Shown here piece after piece: positions 43,981 through 56,095 of a stretch of DNA of 64,000 nucleotides. Source of the stretch: Dactylorhiza incarnata (Eukaryota; Streptophyta; Magnoliopsida; Asparagales; Orchidaceae); NCBI GenBank assembly GCA_033032865.1, contig JAWHQI010000273.1, forward strand, positions 2,480,001 through 2,544,000, in the 5' to 3' direction. A model generated the notes under the pieces. That model searched no databases, was not told where the DNA came from, and saw only the letters and a program-made list of their open reading frames with translations. The translations under genes were made by a program, and so were the position numbers. Position 1 is the stretch's first letter. Each line of letters begins with the position of its first letter.

Positions 43981-44127
43981 GTAATTGATATCTCCTCAAC
44001 ACCTCAAATTCCTGATCAAGTCAAAGTGGCAGAAGAGATAAAAGATCGCTTGGAACCTGCCCAAGCGATTCAAGACGTGCCAATCATAAAAGAAGATTAA
44101 AGCAAGAAGCTTTCGATCAACGCTGAA

Positions 44128-44457
44128 TTGCCCGAAGCAAATATGGATCAACTTATCTCTTGCCTCCTGAAGAACTTGGATGTCTTTGCCTGTTCGGCGG
44201 ATGACATGCCAGGAGTTGATCCAGAAATTGCCTGCCATCACCTCAACCTCGATCCTAACTTCACTCCAATCAAGCAAAAGAAAAGGGCAGTGGCAGAGAC
44301 TCTCGCTCAGCCAATCCGGGAGGAGGTGGAGAAATTGTAAAAGGCTAAAGATGTTCAGGAGATTCAATAACCTGAGTGGGTATCAAATGTTGTGATGGTT
44401 AAAAAAGCTGGTGGAAAATGGTGGATGTGTGTAGACATCACCAAACTTAATAAACTA
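44128..44457 (+). pseudogene. Start of decayed Tat-clade reverse transcriptase, truncated
   Basis: HHLNLDPNFTPIKQKKR, QPIREEVEKL, a TAA at 44,338, then EWVSNVVMVKKAGGKWWMCVD and TKLNKL up to 44,457. These match RT blocks of the Tat element at 5155-5375. The RT then stops abruptly at a copia LTR-like sequence, so everything from the catalytic part onward is missing. Confidence 0.85.
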
Positions 44458-45062
44458 TTGGGAAAAACCCTTTGATTTAACTTAACAAATTACCTAAGAA
44501 GAGATTTTATTCCTTAGGTTGAATTATTCATTGTATAGTGAGGGTAATCTAGTCATTAGATGTCTTAGGATGTCACACTCAACTTAGGGTGTCAAGACCA
44601 GATCAAGAGAAGCAAAATTTGGGCAAAGTTCACATTTGTGTCGAATAGAAATCGACGCAACATCAAGTTAACGTCGACGCTACTCAGACTAGAAGTCCAA
44701 GTGGTTCAACCCTTCTATCGAAGTAATTCAAGTCGACGTTACGTCGAATAGATATCGACGTAGAGACCATGGACCTGTCGAAGTACCTTGAGAAGTCGAC
44801 GCAGCTTTTACTTCAACTCAATGCAGAAGGAAGTATATGTCGAAGCCATCTAAAGTCGACACAATGTCGATTTCATCTCAACGCATATAATGGATTTCAG
44901 AGCCATGTACTCAACTCGACGATTATGTCGATAAGATATTGATGCAACGTCAATTAGCAGAGTTCAATCAGAGCAAGGATGAATTCGAAGCTGCTCTTAG
45001 AAGGACTCAAAGGTGCGTCGATAAGAGAGGAAGAGAACTCGATGCTACGTCTAATACAGTCT
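44458..45062 (+). repeat. Copia LTR fragment with GTCGACG motifs
   Basis: It starts ATTGGGAAAAACCC, close to TGTTGGGACC of the copia LTR, right where the Tat RT breaks. From 44,640 to 45,060 GTCGAC, GTCGAA and TCGACG recur every 20-40 bases. It has no coding content, and I could not see its right boundary or target duplication. Confidence 0.6.
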
Positions 45063-47642
45063 GAAAAAAAAAACCTTTCCAGCTATCATTTTTGGACCTT
45101 CTCTCATGGCCCACAACACTGAAGTCTGTTATCCAATGGCTCCTTAATTGCCTCAAATAGAATGAAGAATTAAAAGAGGACAGAAAAGCTTTCTTGGAAA
45201 TATTCTAATAGTTGGTGGACGGGTCGGGAATTAAAGAAGGAAGGAAAAAGAAATTGTCCTGTGGTGAATACCTTTTCTGGACTTACCAGAAGTGGAAATA
45301 TAATTTAAATTGAAGAGGGACAATAAAAGGGAAGGAAAGAAAGAGAAAAAGTAGAGAATTCATTACAATCGGCTAACAGATTTCTATTAGGGCTCCATCT
45401 TCTTCTTCCTCCTCAAGGAACCATAATAGAGAAAACACAGAGAAGAAAAGAACAACTGCTCTCCATCTCTTACTACAGAACAACTGAAGGTTGCTCATCA
45501 TCACAATCATATAGCAGCCAAAGTTTGATCAGAAAGAAGAGAAAAGATATGACAATCTTAGCTCCTGTAAACCATCACAATCATAAGCAGGAGTTATGAT
45601 TGTCAAGAAAATCGGCCAAGAGAGAGAAAACCCAATTTGAATGAGAGAGAGAAGGGGGAGTTAAAGGAGAGGAAGAGGAAAACCTCCCATCTCCTCCAAT
45701 AATGGCACCATTCATCTCCTCTTGGGGAGAGGAGAAGTTTCCAGCCTTCTCCCGGCCATATTGATGCCCATTTCATTCCCCCCATATGAAAATGAAATCC
45801 TTCGTCATGGCCATTAATGGCAATTCAAGAAACTCCCCCCCCCCCATTGCCTCAATTAGCCTCTTTAACACCTTCAGAGCAGTGAGAGAAAGAAAACCCC
45901 CAACATTTCAAGAGGCATCGTGCACTAAAGACCAAAAGAGTCATGGTTCCAAAAGCTTCGATCCCGGCCAAGGCAAACTGTCAGATCACGCAACACCAGG
46001 CCACGAATCAGGTCCAATCCGCTTCCCCTCCCATAGTGCTAGATTTATATCTAACTTGGGGCTTGATTCGAGCCAAATCGGGCTCGAATCAAACTCCCGA
46101 AAGGCCACGTTTTTATGGCCTTTTCCCCCGCTAGAACTCCCTGTTTCGGCCACCTCCGGCCGGCCAACCACCCCTAATCGCCGGCCACCACCTCAACGAA
46201 GGTGGTGGTGACATTGGCCAGCCGGGGCGGCGCTCAGGTGGCCGGGAAAATGGGGAGGAAGAGAGCCCAGGACGGGTTGATCTCATCCCTTGGCTGAATG
46301 TAAACGATGACCCAGGGCCGCACGATTTGCGCCATGATCTGTGCTGAGATCAAATTAATTTATTATGTTATGATTTGTATTTCTATCACACTATTTGCAG
46401 TACCTAGATTAATTTATTAAAAATACTTAGGCCCCTCTGATGAAAACGTGTCCAATATAAAAGTTTTATCCCTTGGTGTGAACTTTATTTTAAAATTAGT
46501 TTCAACCCCAAAGGAGTATTATAGCTCCTTGTAGGGCCATTTTGGTGGGACTGGTCCCTAAGGTAGGACAACCACCATTTCTTGAATATCTTTTGATAGG
46601 GAAATGATATTGACATGAAAATTTAAACCTAGGCTATATGTATCTACACCCTTAACATATCCAAAGATGGGAATTTTTAGAGAACATTGTTCTAAAGTTT
46701 TTGTAATAATTTAATAATTCATATATTATTTCATTATAGAGTCTAATGAACTCTAATCCCCTCCAAATTTTTGTGGGTGCTCTTTAGGGTTATCTTATGA
46801 CCCTGGTAAAAATTTCAGCCCAATTGGGACTGAATTGGTTGGGTAATTTGCTAACCCAAGTTGGGTCAAACTAGGTCAAACTAGGTCAAAAGTGCACATG
46901 ATGGAATTAGGTGGTCAAATCTCATCAAAGTGGTGTGAAACTTTGGCTACTAGTTTAGGATCACATGAGACACCCCCATGAGTAATTTGGGGTGATGTGG
47001 GGTGGATATGCCCTAGGACCCTAGTTGTAACTTTAGGGTTGCACTTTAAACCTTGTGAAGGGCATATGTGCATATGTCCTTGAATTGTCATGAAATTTGG
47101 TAGACAAGTTCATAGGGTGTAAATATTCCCTAGGAAATTTTATGAGAATTTTAGGAACACTTATCCCCTCTGATTTAGGTTATATCCTTTTTAGGGAACC
47201 TTTTTATAAGAGCAATTTACATGCTCAAATTACCTTGGATGTTTATGAAAGTTTGGTGGTGCCCTCATAATCATGTAATTAATCTTTGGTAATTTTTGTG
47301 TAATTATTGAATTAATTTAATTAGCACTTCATTCACAAGTCATTTATTTGGTCTTAAGCATATGTTAAATAAATGAGGGCCAAATATCCTCTAGAAAATT
47401 ATGAAACTTGGGGGTAGGACAATTTAGGGCATTAGAGAGCTCTATTAATTTTTGTATAATTTTTGGAATTATTTATAAGTATGTTCCTTCACAATTTTTC
47501 CTAGTATGAGTTTACTTGGAATATTTATTTATGTGATTGATTAGTCTTGCTAAATTTTGAAATTTGGCCAGTAGACCTTTCTAATTAGTATGAAGGTCTG
47601 GTAATTTTCCCATAATTTTTAGACAAGTATTTTTGGTGGTTC
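45063..47642. other. Unclassified repeat-like DNA, no supported gene
   Basis: 2.6 kb. 45,360-46,330 is a mixed region with purine-rich, C-run (45,834-45,845) and GC-rich (46,130-46,260) parts. 46,330-47,640 is AT-rich with phrases such as GGTCAAACTA repeated three times at 46,864-46,890. It resembles LTR or leader DNA in style, but I see no LTR pair, TIR or domain. Open frames of up to 141 codons have no recognisable domain. Confidence 0.4.
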
Positions 47643-48060
47643 CACTACAACAAACTGCACTTATAGTAAGGACCTAAATCGTTACAATAAGTGGGAAAAA
47701 TTGTTACAAAAACTCTTTGGTAAAGAAAAAAAACTTTAAGTAACGGTCCACCTCTAAAGCTCGACGCTAAAGGTTCTTGTAACAAATTTATGCATGTCGT
47801 TACAAATAAATTAATTGTAACAAACGATACTATCTCACCAAAAAGAGATTCTTCCTCACAATAAATTGGTCACAATAAATATTATTTCGTTACGAATGTT
47901 CATTTTCCTCACAAAAAACAGTTACCATTAAAACTATTTCGTTAGAAATATTTTATTTTTTCCTCACTAAAAATAAACTAACTTCGTTACAATAAAGTAT
48001 AATAAACATTATTTCGTTACAATAGATTAAACAATAGTAACGAAAAAATCGTTACATTTG
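47643..48060 (-). repeat. CACTA left terminus and subterminal repeats
   Basis: After the terminal repeat, CGTTACAA or a close variant recurs (47,680, 47,800, 47,890, 47,985, 48,015, 48,050), mostly followed by TAA. Such subterminal motifs bind the element-encoded TNPA-type protein in known CACTA elements. There is no ORF here; 48,060-49,040 is AT-rich and empty. Confidence 0.75.
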
Positions 48061-49041
48061 TTTTCCATTCTTCTTACTACAGCTAATTCATTTATATATC
48101 AAAAATATTCCATTTCTATTTTTTATGTACCTGAGATTTTATTACAAATAATAATCTTGAAAACACGCATATATTTAATATTCGGTAACAAGATCAACAT
48201 GTATATTCACACCAAAAAGTATTACATAGAGTACAAGTTATTATCATCTCTTCTAAAATAATACAATATTACATTACAAGATCAACATGTTTCTAATAAA
48301 TCTTCCGTCATTTTTCAAAAAATGAATCATCCATCACTTTCTGACTAATGAATCTTTCATCATTTATCGGTCAATGCTCGAGCACCCTACAAATAAAAGA
48401 GAGCAATTAAGATCACCCTACAAATAAATGAGAGCAGAAACATCCATACATACATAATCCATACACACCCCATTAAACAAGCGTACAGTAAAACACACAC
48501 TTGCCGCCCGTTGTTTAGTTCACACTGAAATTAAGGTCATACAATTGCATAATTTTCATACAATTGCATAATTTTCATAAAATTGCAGTCCATACAATTG
48601 CATAATTTTCATAAAATCCTTTGAAGAACTTGAATTGCATAGCTATTTTCTTAATTTTTTTCATTAGCTACAATTGGGAATCTCTAAGCCTTGCTCTGAG
48701 CCAGCACATTACTTATAAAATCCTGATACAAATATCTACTCAAACAAATAGCTTGTATGAAAGAACACTGCCAAATTGGATCTTTAAGTTTAAAGTGAAA
48801 ATGATTTGAGATACCTCTTTATCACCACCTAGCCTGTTAAAGATGCCTTTCTTACATTTTTGCTTAGCATCTCCAACCTGGAACATTATGAATATAACAT
48901 CATTTCAAAGAAAATAAGGTGGGAGAGGGAGGAAGATGGATAATCAAAGGTTTAAAGAAAGACTAAAGAAATATTTGAAGCATTTATCATCAATGCAGGC
49001 TGTGAATTTCCAGATCAATAAGGTCAGAGAAAACCTTTTTC

Positions 49042-49205
49042 CAGAATGACAAAAACAATTTCATATAACTTGTCCAGGATATCAGAACTCCTTGATGATG
49101 CAGAACGGAGAGACTTCAAAGCTGCGAGCATACGTGCAAATAATTTAACCTGTGAATGCTTTCGTGGCACTTGAAAAAAATGCCTCAAATGCGCCATGAT
49201 AGAGG
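49042..49205 (-). pseudogene. Possible captured exon, unidentified
   Basis: On the - strand, after a CACAG acceptor-like site at about 49,151, an open stretch reads QVKLFARMLAALKSLRSASS, then SDILDKLYEIVFVILEKG, and stops. It reads like a helical cellular protein rather than a transposase, but I do not recognise the gene. Upstream open sequence (IMAHLRHFFQ) may be part of it. Confidence 0.35.
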
Positions 49206-49955
49206 CCGCCGTGAAAACCTAGAGACATTAGCGACATTAGCTTCATAAGAACTATCAGGTTCTGTACTAATAATGTATATACTAAACAAATCATGAACAA
49301 TGAAATTATTCTGATTTCATTATTTGATTTTATATCTTGTTTTGAACAAACAATGTATACTAAAAATCTTGAACAAAAGTTATACAAACTCAATTATTTG
49401 ATTTTATATAAGTGAAAAAAATTATCTAAGTTCATTATTCTTGGTAGTACAAAAACTTTTGGAGTAAAACTCAACTTTGATTTGTTTTTTATAAAGGCTT
49501 GAAATCAACTTTGATTTGTAAAACATTTCAAAGAATGCCCTCAACTCAAATCATCCCATGCATTACATGGGTTTTCAAAAAATATAAGATGGCCACCTAA
49601 CCTTGTTCCGTTGGCCAAGAAGAGGCAGCTCGGGTGGCAAACCATGTTATCACATTCTACTACATTACATAAATGATAATAATAACATTTAAGTATGAAT
49701 TCAAAGATTTAGGTATATGTTGTAGCTATACCATTAATCAACCGTCAATTGTTAAAGATATTTATCTATGCATTAACACATGCCATCTTATATTTCATCT
49801 TAACAATATATTCTTTGTAGGGTTTTGAACATTAGCTGCTTAAATTTACAAAAAAGAAAGAAAGAATTAAATGGCTTTTAACTAAGAATTATAGTGAAGA
49901 AAATGTTAACTAAAACTAGCTATCAATGCTGAATAATTAAGTTCAATAGACTGAC

Positions 49956-50103
49956 CTGCAAGAGGTCCATGCTTCACAAGGTTTGCAGCAATTTGATCTT
50001 CATCAACAGAGATAGCACTGTAGTTAGAAACAGAAGCTACAATTTTTTCCTTGCTAAATTTGCAGCTACCTCGGTCAGTCCCAGTGTATGGGTACTCTTT
50101 CTC
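49956..50103 (-). pseudogene. Captured exon of an RD19-like papain-family cysteine protease
   Basis: The - strand translation reads EKEYPYTGTDRGSCKFS, then KIVASVSNYSAISVDEDQIA and ANLVKHGPLA. This is the segment between the catalytic Cys and His of plant RD19/cathepsin F-type proteases, where YPYTG, CKF, I.ASV.N and DE.QIAANLVK.GPLA are conserved. The match ends at GPLA exactly at a GCAG/GTCAGT splice donor (49,956/49,955), so an exon edge is preserved. Neither the catalytic Cys nor the His is included, so it has no protease activity. It sits inside the CACTA element, 3' of the transposase genes, which suggests capture of a host gene fragment. Confidence 0.75.
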
Positions 50104-50179
50104 TGTCTCGAGCAGCTTTGCTTTGTTTTTTTGTTGAGGCTTCCTCCATGGTGAAATCCACTTCATTAATGCCTCCTAT

Positions 50180-50401
50180 TCAAGTTTCTTTGGTAGGTGA
50201 TTTATCTGCAGCTGCAATGTGCTTCAATGAAGTTGATATACATTGCAAAAGCCAATCAAGTACCTTACTGGCAGAAACTGAAACAACAGACATATTTGCA
50301 TCACTATTTTCAAAAAAGGGAACAGCTTGACTAAGTGGTACTCCTTCATGGCCATTATCAGTAAACTGAATAAGAAGTCCAAGATGCTGAAAGCTATCCA
50401 A
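50180..50401 (-). pseudogene. Possible captured exon, unidentified cellular protein
   Basis: On the - strand, 73 codons reading DSFQHLGLLIQFTDNGHEG, VPLSQAVPFFENSDANMSVV and SKVLDWLLQCISTSLKHIAA. Composition is that of a normal folded protein. It precedes the protease fragment in transcription order. I do not recognise its family. The upstream open stretch 50,631-50,404 may not be coding. Confidence 0.4.
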
Positions 50402-50923
50402 AGTTAAAACCTGCTGTGCATAACAGAACCATCATTGGGCCTAAAGGCGTCAAAATCACTAAGTATAAGTGTATAACCATAACCATCATTGGCCAAAAAT
50501 AGAAAATTTAGTGCACAGCCACAACACCAAGCAGTGAAAACAAATACAATATGCATACCTGGAGAAACTGTACTGGCCAAAGCAAGACCTGCAATACATA
50601 CCCAGCACCAAAATGCCAAATAGTCTAACACCCCACTAACAAAACCTACTAATCAGTATATAATCGGTAAAACAGAATCATCCAAGCCAACAAACCAAGC
50701 AGATTCCCAAGCTTGGAACCAAAATACTAACAGTCATAAACCAAGCAAAAGTAATAAAATAGTCACAAAGCAGTAAACTAAAAAACTAATAGTCATAAAC
50801 CATTAGACAACAAAAAAGTGCACCAAAAAGTAAATGGTGTGTGCATCAAAGTCAAGGAATTGCCCCAAATTTTTGCATAACGAATGCCAGCTGCTCTTTC
50901 AGCTCATTTTGCCCCTCCTTTAA

Positions 50924-51849
50924 TCATGCAATCTCTGCATTGTCTATTTGAATCAAAGCATCCTGATTATCTATAAGCTCTGTTTGTGTTGTTAGACGAG
51001 TCGTGGCATCGAGCAATTCTTCTTCCGCTACATTCAACTTCTCTTTCAACTGAGTAGTCACATTCAATGTCTTCTTTATTCGTTTTGAAGGCACAACACC
51101 ATAGCCTAGCCCTTTGTCATAACTAGACTTGTTTCCAAGTGCAGTCTTTATAATTTCTCTCTCAGAGCTTATGAGATCACTGTCAGAATCTGTTGTTGTC
51201 CTCAGCCTTTCCATTTCACGCTGTAAAATATAGTGTTATAATAGAAACGTATGTTATCAATCAGTTTTGCGAAAGTTTCAAATATATTTTGACTTACGTA
51301 TGCTGCTTCTGCTTTCTCACTGACAAACACCCCATTCTTCTTATGGGTGTTCGCAAAGTTCTCAACTGGGCTTTGATTAACCTGTATATCAAAAAAATAT
51401 TTGATAATATGTCATAGTAATCAATAACTCACATGTAATTATTGCATTACCATTTCCAGCAGTCGGGAATGGTAGGATTTAGAACCAGACGTATGAGTAA
51501 ACGACATGTGTGATCTATTATCAGCATTTGTCTTGGATCTTTTCTGCAAGCAAACAAAAGTATTGGATTCTAGTCATTGAATGTGTGATTAATAACATAT
51601 GTATTAAACAGAATTTACTTAAGTAGTCATATTCACCTTAAAAGTCTCACTTTCAAAGAGATCGCACAACTGACACCAATTCTCGATTGAGATCCACTCA
51701 AATGGGCTACTAGCTCTTGGATTCTTTCCTGCCACAATATAATCTCTATGCCTTGCAGATAATCTTCCTCTCCAATGTGTGTAGCTACGTTGAAACATCT
51801 CCTCTATGAACCCTTGCACACTTTTATCTGTTTCCCAATTCTTTATCAC
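50924..51849 (-). pseudogene. CACTA Transposase_24-type (TNP1/TNPA-like) gene, several exons
   Basis: Exon-like blocks on the - strand in order. 51,849-51,619 (VQGFIEEMFQRSYTHWRGRL and WISIENWCQLCDLFESETFK), then about 51,543-51,450 (RSKTNADNRSHMSFTHTSGS, KSYHSRLLE), then about 51,380-51,300 (NQSPVENFANTHKKNGVFVS), then 51,214-50,924 (SSYDKGLGYGVVPSKR and a helix-rich, coiled-coil-like end). W..LCDLF.., N..NR......H..GSKS and the following KK.G segment are the signature of the plant Transposase_24 family, the subterminal-binding partner of TNP2 in CACTA elements. Introns are short and AT-rich. Exact splice sites were not fixed. Confidence 0.7.
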
Positions 51850-51959
51850 AAATCATTACTACAAAAGAATAAATTATTTGGTTATCCCAAACAAATTCAC
51901 ATATATGGTATATAAATATTAATTACTTACACCTAATGCAGCAATTGTTTAATATGATG

Positions 51960-54578
51960 TTATGAGCTACAATTGTTTAATATGAAGTTATGAGCTGCAT
52001 CTAGATCTTTTTTAGAAAGTGCTTTGCAACGGCGAAGAGGTCCAAAGGGTCTCACTTTTGATGCAAAAACCGACAATTCACACTCTTGTTGATGCTCCAC
52101 TGAATCTTCATTTCTATTTTCTTTATTGAACCTTGTTTCTATTTTATTTAGGTACATTGACACAAATGTCAAAGACTCTTTTACAATATATCCTTCAGCT
52201 ATAGAACCCTCTGGACGAGCTTTATTACGTACGTATCCTTTAAGAGTTTTAAGAAACCAAAAGGGAAAACTCAATGATCATAATAACAAAATTGTTCATT
52301 TATGTTATGTAAGATAATAAAGTATAAATGCATAAAAAACAAGTACCTTTCAATCGGGTACATCCAACGTGAGTAAAACTGGGCCAGCCATCTTTGCCTC
52401 TTTCGGAAGGTGAATAGCCAAGTGAATTATTACATCAAAAAATGCTGGAGGGAATATTCTCTCCAATTTGCACAAAATAATTGGTATATTACTCTCCAAC
52501 TTCTCGATATGCTCTACCTTTAGTGTCTTTGAGCATAAAATTTTAAAAAAATCTCCTAGCTCGTATAGTGCCTCAACGAAATCTGCGCGTAGAAACCCAC
52601 GAATGCCAATAGGAATTAACCATTGTAGTAGAACATGACAATCATGAGATTTAAGTCCATAAATCTTCCCATCCTTTACGCATCTTGAAATATTTGACGC
52701 ATAGCCATCTGGAAACTTGACATTTTTTAAGAAATTGCAAAACCTTTTTTTCTCATCGGAAGATAGATTATAACATGCTTGATGTTTTATTATAGTACTT
52801 CCATTTCTAATCAAGTGTAACTCCTTCCGGATGTTAAGGTCTCGCAAATCTTCTCGCGCTTTTTTCCGTATCTTTGTTTTTTCCATCAATGTTCATCAAT
52901 GTGCCCAAAACACTATCACAAATATTTTTTTCCACATGCATTACATCAATGTTGTGTCATATCAAAAGCTTATGCCAGTAAGGTAGTTCAAAGAATATGG
53001 TTCTTTTTACCCAATTCCCTTCTTCATTGTTGCGCTTCCTCTTCCGCTTGCTTGGGATTTTCCAAATTTATCAAAGTTATGTTCGAGTTTGGTTAAATCT
53101 GAAAGCAATTGTGCGCCACACCACTCCCTTGATTTTGAACGTCTTTCTGACTTTCCATCGAACAATTTACTCCTTCGATAAGGGTGATCATTATGTAGAT
53201 AACGACGATGTCCCATGTAGCATATCTTACTTCGAATTCTTTTAGAATCTGTATCATATAAACAAGTTGGGCATGCCCCGTAACCCTTTGTGGTCCACCC
53301 AAATAAATTACTAAGAGCTGGAAAATCATTGATTGTCCACATAAGAGCAACATGCATTTTAAAAGTCTCTTTGGTGTATGTGTCATAAGTCTGAACACCA
53401 TTCCATAATTCTTTTAATTCTTCTATCAGTGGTCTAAGATAAACATCAATATCTTTTCCAGACGCATGTGGGCCAGGAATTAATAATGACATCATAAGAA
53501 ACTCATCTTTCATACCTTTGTATTACGGCATATTATATGGAATTAGCACAACTGGCCACATACTATAAGAAGTACTCATATTTCCAAACGGATTGAACCC
53601 ATCAGTAGCCAATCCAAGCCTAACATTGCGTGGATCTGCAGCAAAACTGGGATAGTGTGCATCAAAACTCTTCCATGCAAGTGAATCTACCGGATGACTC
53701 AACGTACCTTCTATCTTTATATGCTTCTCAGTATGCCACCTCATGTCAGCTGCTATTTTAGAAGACATATAAAGTCTTTGTATCCTTGGTGTTAAGGGGA
53801 AATGCCACAAAAACTTTTGAGCAATAAATTTTCCTTTTCCTTCGGTATATTTCCAACGTGGTTCTTCACACACAGGACACACATCTTTCTTCTCATTCTC
53901 TTTCCAAAATAGTGCAAAATCATGTCTACATGCGTCTATCTTCTTATAGCCCAAACCTATACCAGAAAGAAGTTTCCTAGCCCAGTAAATAGATTTTGGA
54001 ATAAGATAACCTTCTGGCATCACATCCTTTAGCAATTCAAGAAGCATGTTAAATGACTTATCTGACATCTTGTTCATTACTTTGATATGCAGCAGTTTAA
54101 CAATGAATGCTTACAAAGAGTATTTTTTGCAACCTGGGTATAGTTCATGTCTGACATTACATAATAGACTTGAAAAAGTTCCCGAACTATCTTCGTTAGA
54201 ATGTTCTGGAAGTTCTGCATCTCCAATCTCATGTATCAAATCAATTAAATCATCGATGGCTTCAATATCATTGTTACTTTTATGACTTTGAGACGGTCCA
54301 CTATTGTTACTATTCGAACTGAACACAAAAGAACTAGTCAGTTTAGCTTCTCCATGATGCATCCACTCCTTATAATATTTGTAAAACCCTTTCAAATGCA
54401 AGTCTGCTTTAACTTCAATGAGGCTCTTTGTTTTAGTGTTTCGACATACATTGCATTGGCAAAGAATTTTATCTTCAAAGTAAATAGCATTTTCCCTTGC
54501 AAACTCTAAAAATAAATCCACGCCTCTAGTATAGGTAGAACTGAATCTATCTGGTTCATAAATCCAGCTTTTATCCAT
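51960..54578 (-). pseudogene. CACTA TNP2-type transposase, broken by stops and frameshifts
   Basis: It starts at ATG 54,578 (MDKSWIYEPDRFSSTYTRG), the Transpos_assoc domain, with RENAIYFEDKILCQCNVCRN. A TAA at 54,111-54,113 interrupts, then the frame continues with MNKMSDKSFNMLLELLKDV, CRHDFALFWKENEKKDVCPV and RNVRLGLATDGFNPFGNMS (54,077-53,523), the TNP2 core. After another stop come MKDEFLMMSLLIPGP and GWTTKGYGACPTCLYDTDSK (53,513-53,007). Then DUF4218 (52,889-52,350): LKSHDCHVLLQWLIPIGIRG, LCKLERIFPPAFFDVIIHLA. A frameshift at the end of it, an intron and a last exon with KGYVRNKARPEGSIAEGYIV (about 52,245-51,960) follow. It catalyses cut-and-paste transposition in intact elements; it cannot here. 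Confidence 0.88.
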
Positions 54579-54701
54579 AGCTAACAAAAAAAGAATGAGA
54601 TAAGACAATATCATGAAGATAAAAAAACTAGTACATATAAATAAAAAATGGAAGAACACAAAAGAAAGTAGAAGATTAGAGAATACATCATTTGTGCCCA
54701 A

Positions 54702-54900
54702 ATCACACTCATAGTAAGCTATGTGAACAAATCCATTGTTTGATTGGAGAAAGAGGTGGAAATAATATGTTATACTATGGAAAGCTATGTGAACAAATCC
54801 ATTTAGACAGCATCTTTACTGGGATGCTCTAACCTAATTTGGTGTCTAATTAGATTTGTTCACAAATTAGCACCAAATCACATAGCTTTGTTGTTAATTA
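54702..54900. repeat. CACTA 5' flank with subterminal-type direct and inverted repeats
   Basis: AGCTATGTGAACAAATCCAT occurs at 54,716 and 54,783, and its inverse GATTTGTTCACA at 54,847 and, past the copia-type insertion, at 62,418. GGTGGAAATAATATGTTATA is at 54,755 and again at 62,656. It may be CACTA subterminal DNA or a small MITE-like insertion. Confidence 0.5.
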
Positions 54901-56095
54901 TGTTGGATCGGCCGGCGCCCTTAGAGGGGGGGTGAATAAGGGTTTTCAAAAACTTTAGATTTATTTAGAAAAACTTTGGAATATTGCAATATTAAAACAA
55001 GAAGTCAAGTAAAACAAAAAGAGAGACAAGCTTTATTGATATTAAGTAAGTTTTACAAAACTTGATCTCAATGACGCTAGAGATCGGGGGCGAATAATAA
55101 AAGCTCTTTTCGTTTTCTATCCCGACTCGCTTCCCACGAACCGGTGGCCCTAGCCATCTCCTTCCCAGATTCGGCCTCAAGCCGCTCTAGCCAATCCTTC
55201 CCCGGATGTGGCCTCGAGCACCCCCTAGACCTAGCCTAGATCTAGTCGCTAACACGAGGCAAATTTCAGCCCTAAGTCCTACCCCAGACCTAGTCGCCAA
55301 CACGAGGCGATTTCACTACCGATTACTGAAAAGATGTGAAATAAAAAGACAATAGCATAAAAACTCCCTCTATGTAGATCTCTTGGAGAAGTAGACGAAG
55401 ACGCAGAGTGTGATCGTAGTCGATGCGATCTTTCGTCACGAAGATGACGCGTGCTGAAATCTTCTCCACGGATCTCCTTATGGCTTTATGGATTTGTGGG
55501 AGTATCTCTCCGAACTCTCCTCTCTATGATGTGGAACGAGGCATGGAATTTGGGATCTCTAGAGGATGAAAAAGACGGAGCCAAAGTGTCCATTTTATAG
55601 CCTCAGCGCTACCGCCGGCGCTAGTGCTACTGCCGGCGCTAGCCCGGATTAAGTAATGTTTTGCGCGGCAGGATCTTCAATCTGCGGCAACATTTTGCTC
55701 TATGCCTCTTGTGTGCTACGCTATCGCCAGCGCTAGTAGCTACTGCCGGCGCTATCCCTGATTAAGTAACATTTTGCGCGGCAGGATCTTCAATCCGCGG
55801 CAACAATTTGCTCTATGCCACTTGTGCGCCATGCTACCGCCAGCGCTAGTAGCTACCTCCGGGCGCTAGCTCCTTCTAAAAAACACTGCCAGAATCGCGC
55901 TAATCATCGCTAGCGTCGGGCGCTAGCGCTACCGCCGGCGCTAGTGGCCATGTTGGAATTCTGGCCTCAATTTTGGGGACAACCATCCTTGAGACATGTG
56001 GACTTTGATTTCCTGCAACTTAAACACACAAGATCAAATACACATACGATTTGTTATTCTCAAACCCAGGAGATGCGGAAGACCATGTTCCAACA
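54901..56095 (-). repeat. 3' LTR of the copia-type gag-only element
   Basis: 1195 bp. The unit GCTACCGCCGGCGCTAG and variants recur from 55,605 to 55,950. The segment CCTAGCC...CTAGTCGCCAACACGAGGCG occurs twice at 55,230-55,320. The left LTR has one more palindrome unit than the right near 55,620-55,645. It contains no ORF. Confidence 0.9.

Noticed and set aside
45786..46211. 141-codon + strand frame near a C run
   Set aside because: Overlapping open frames exist on both strands in GC-rich DNA and none has a recognisable domain.
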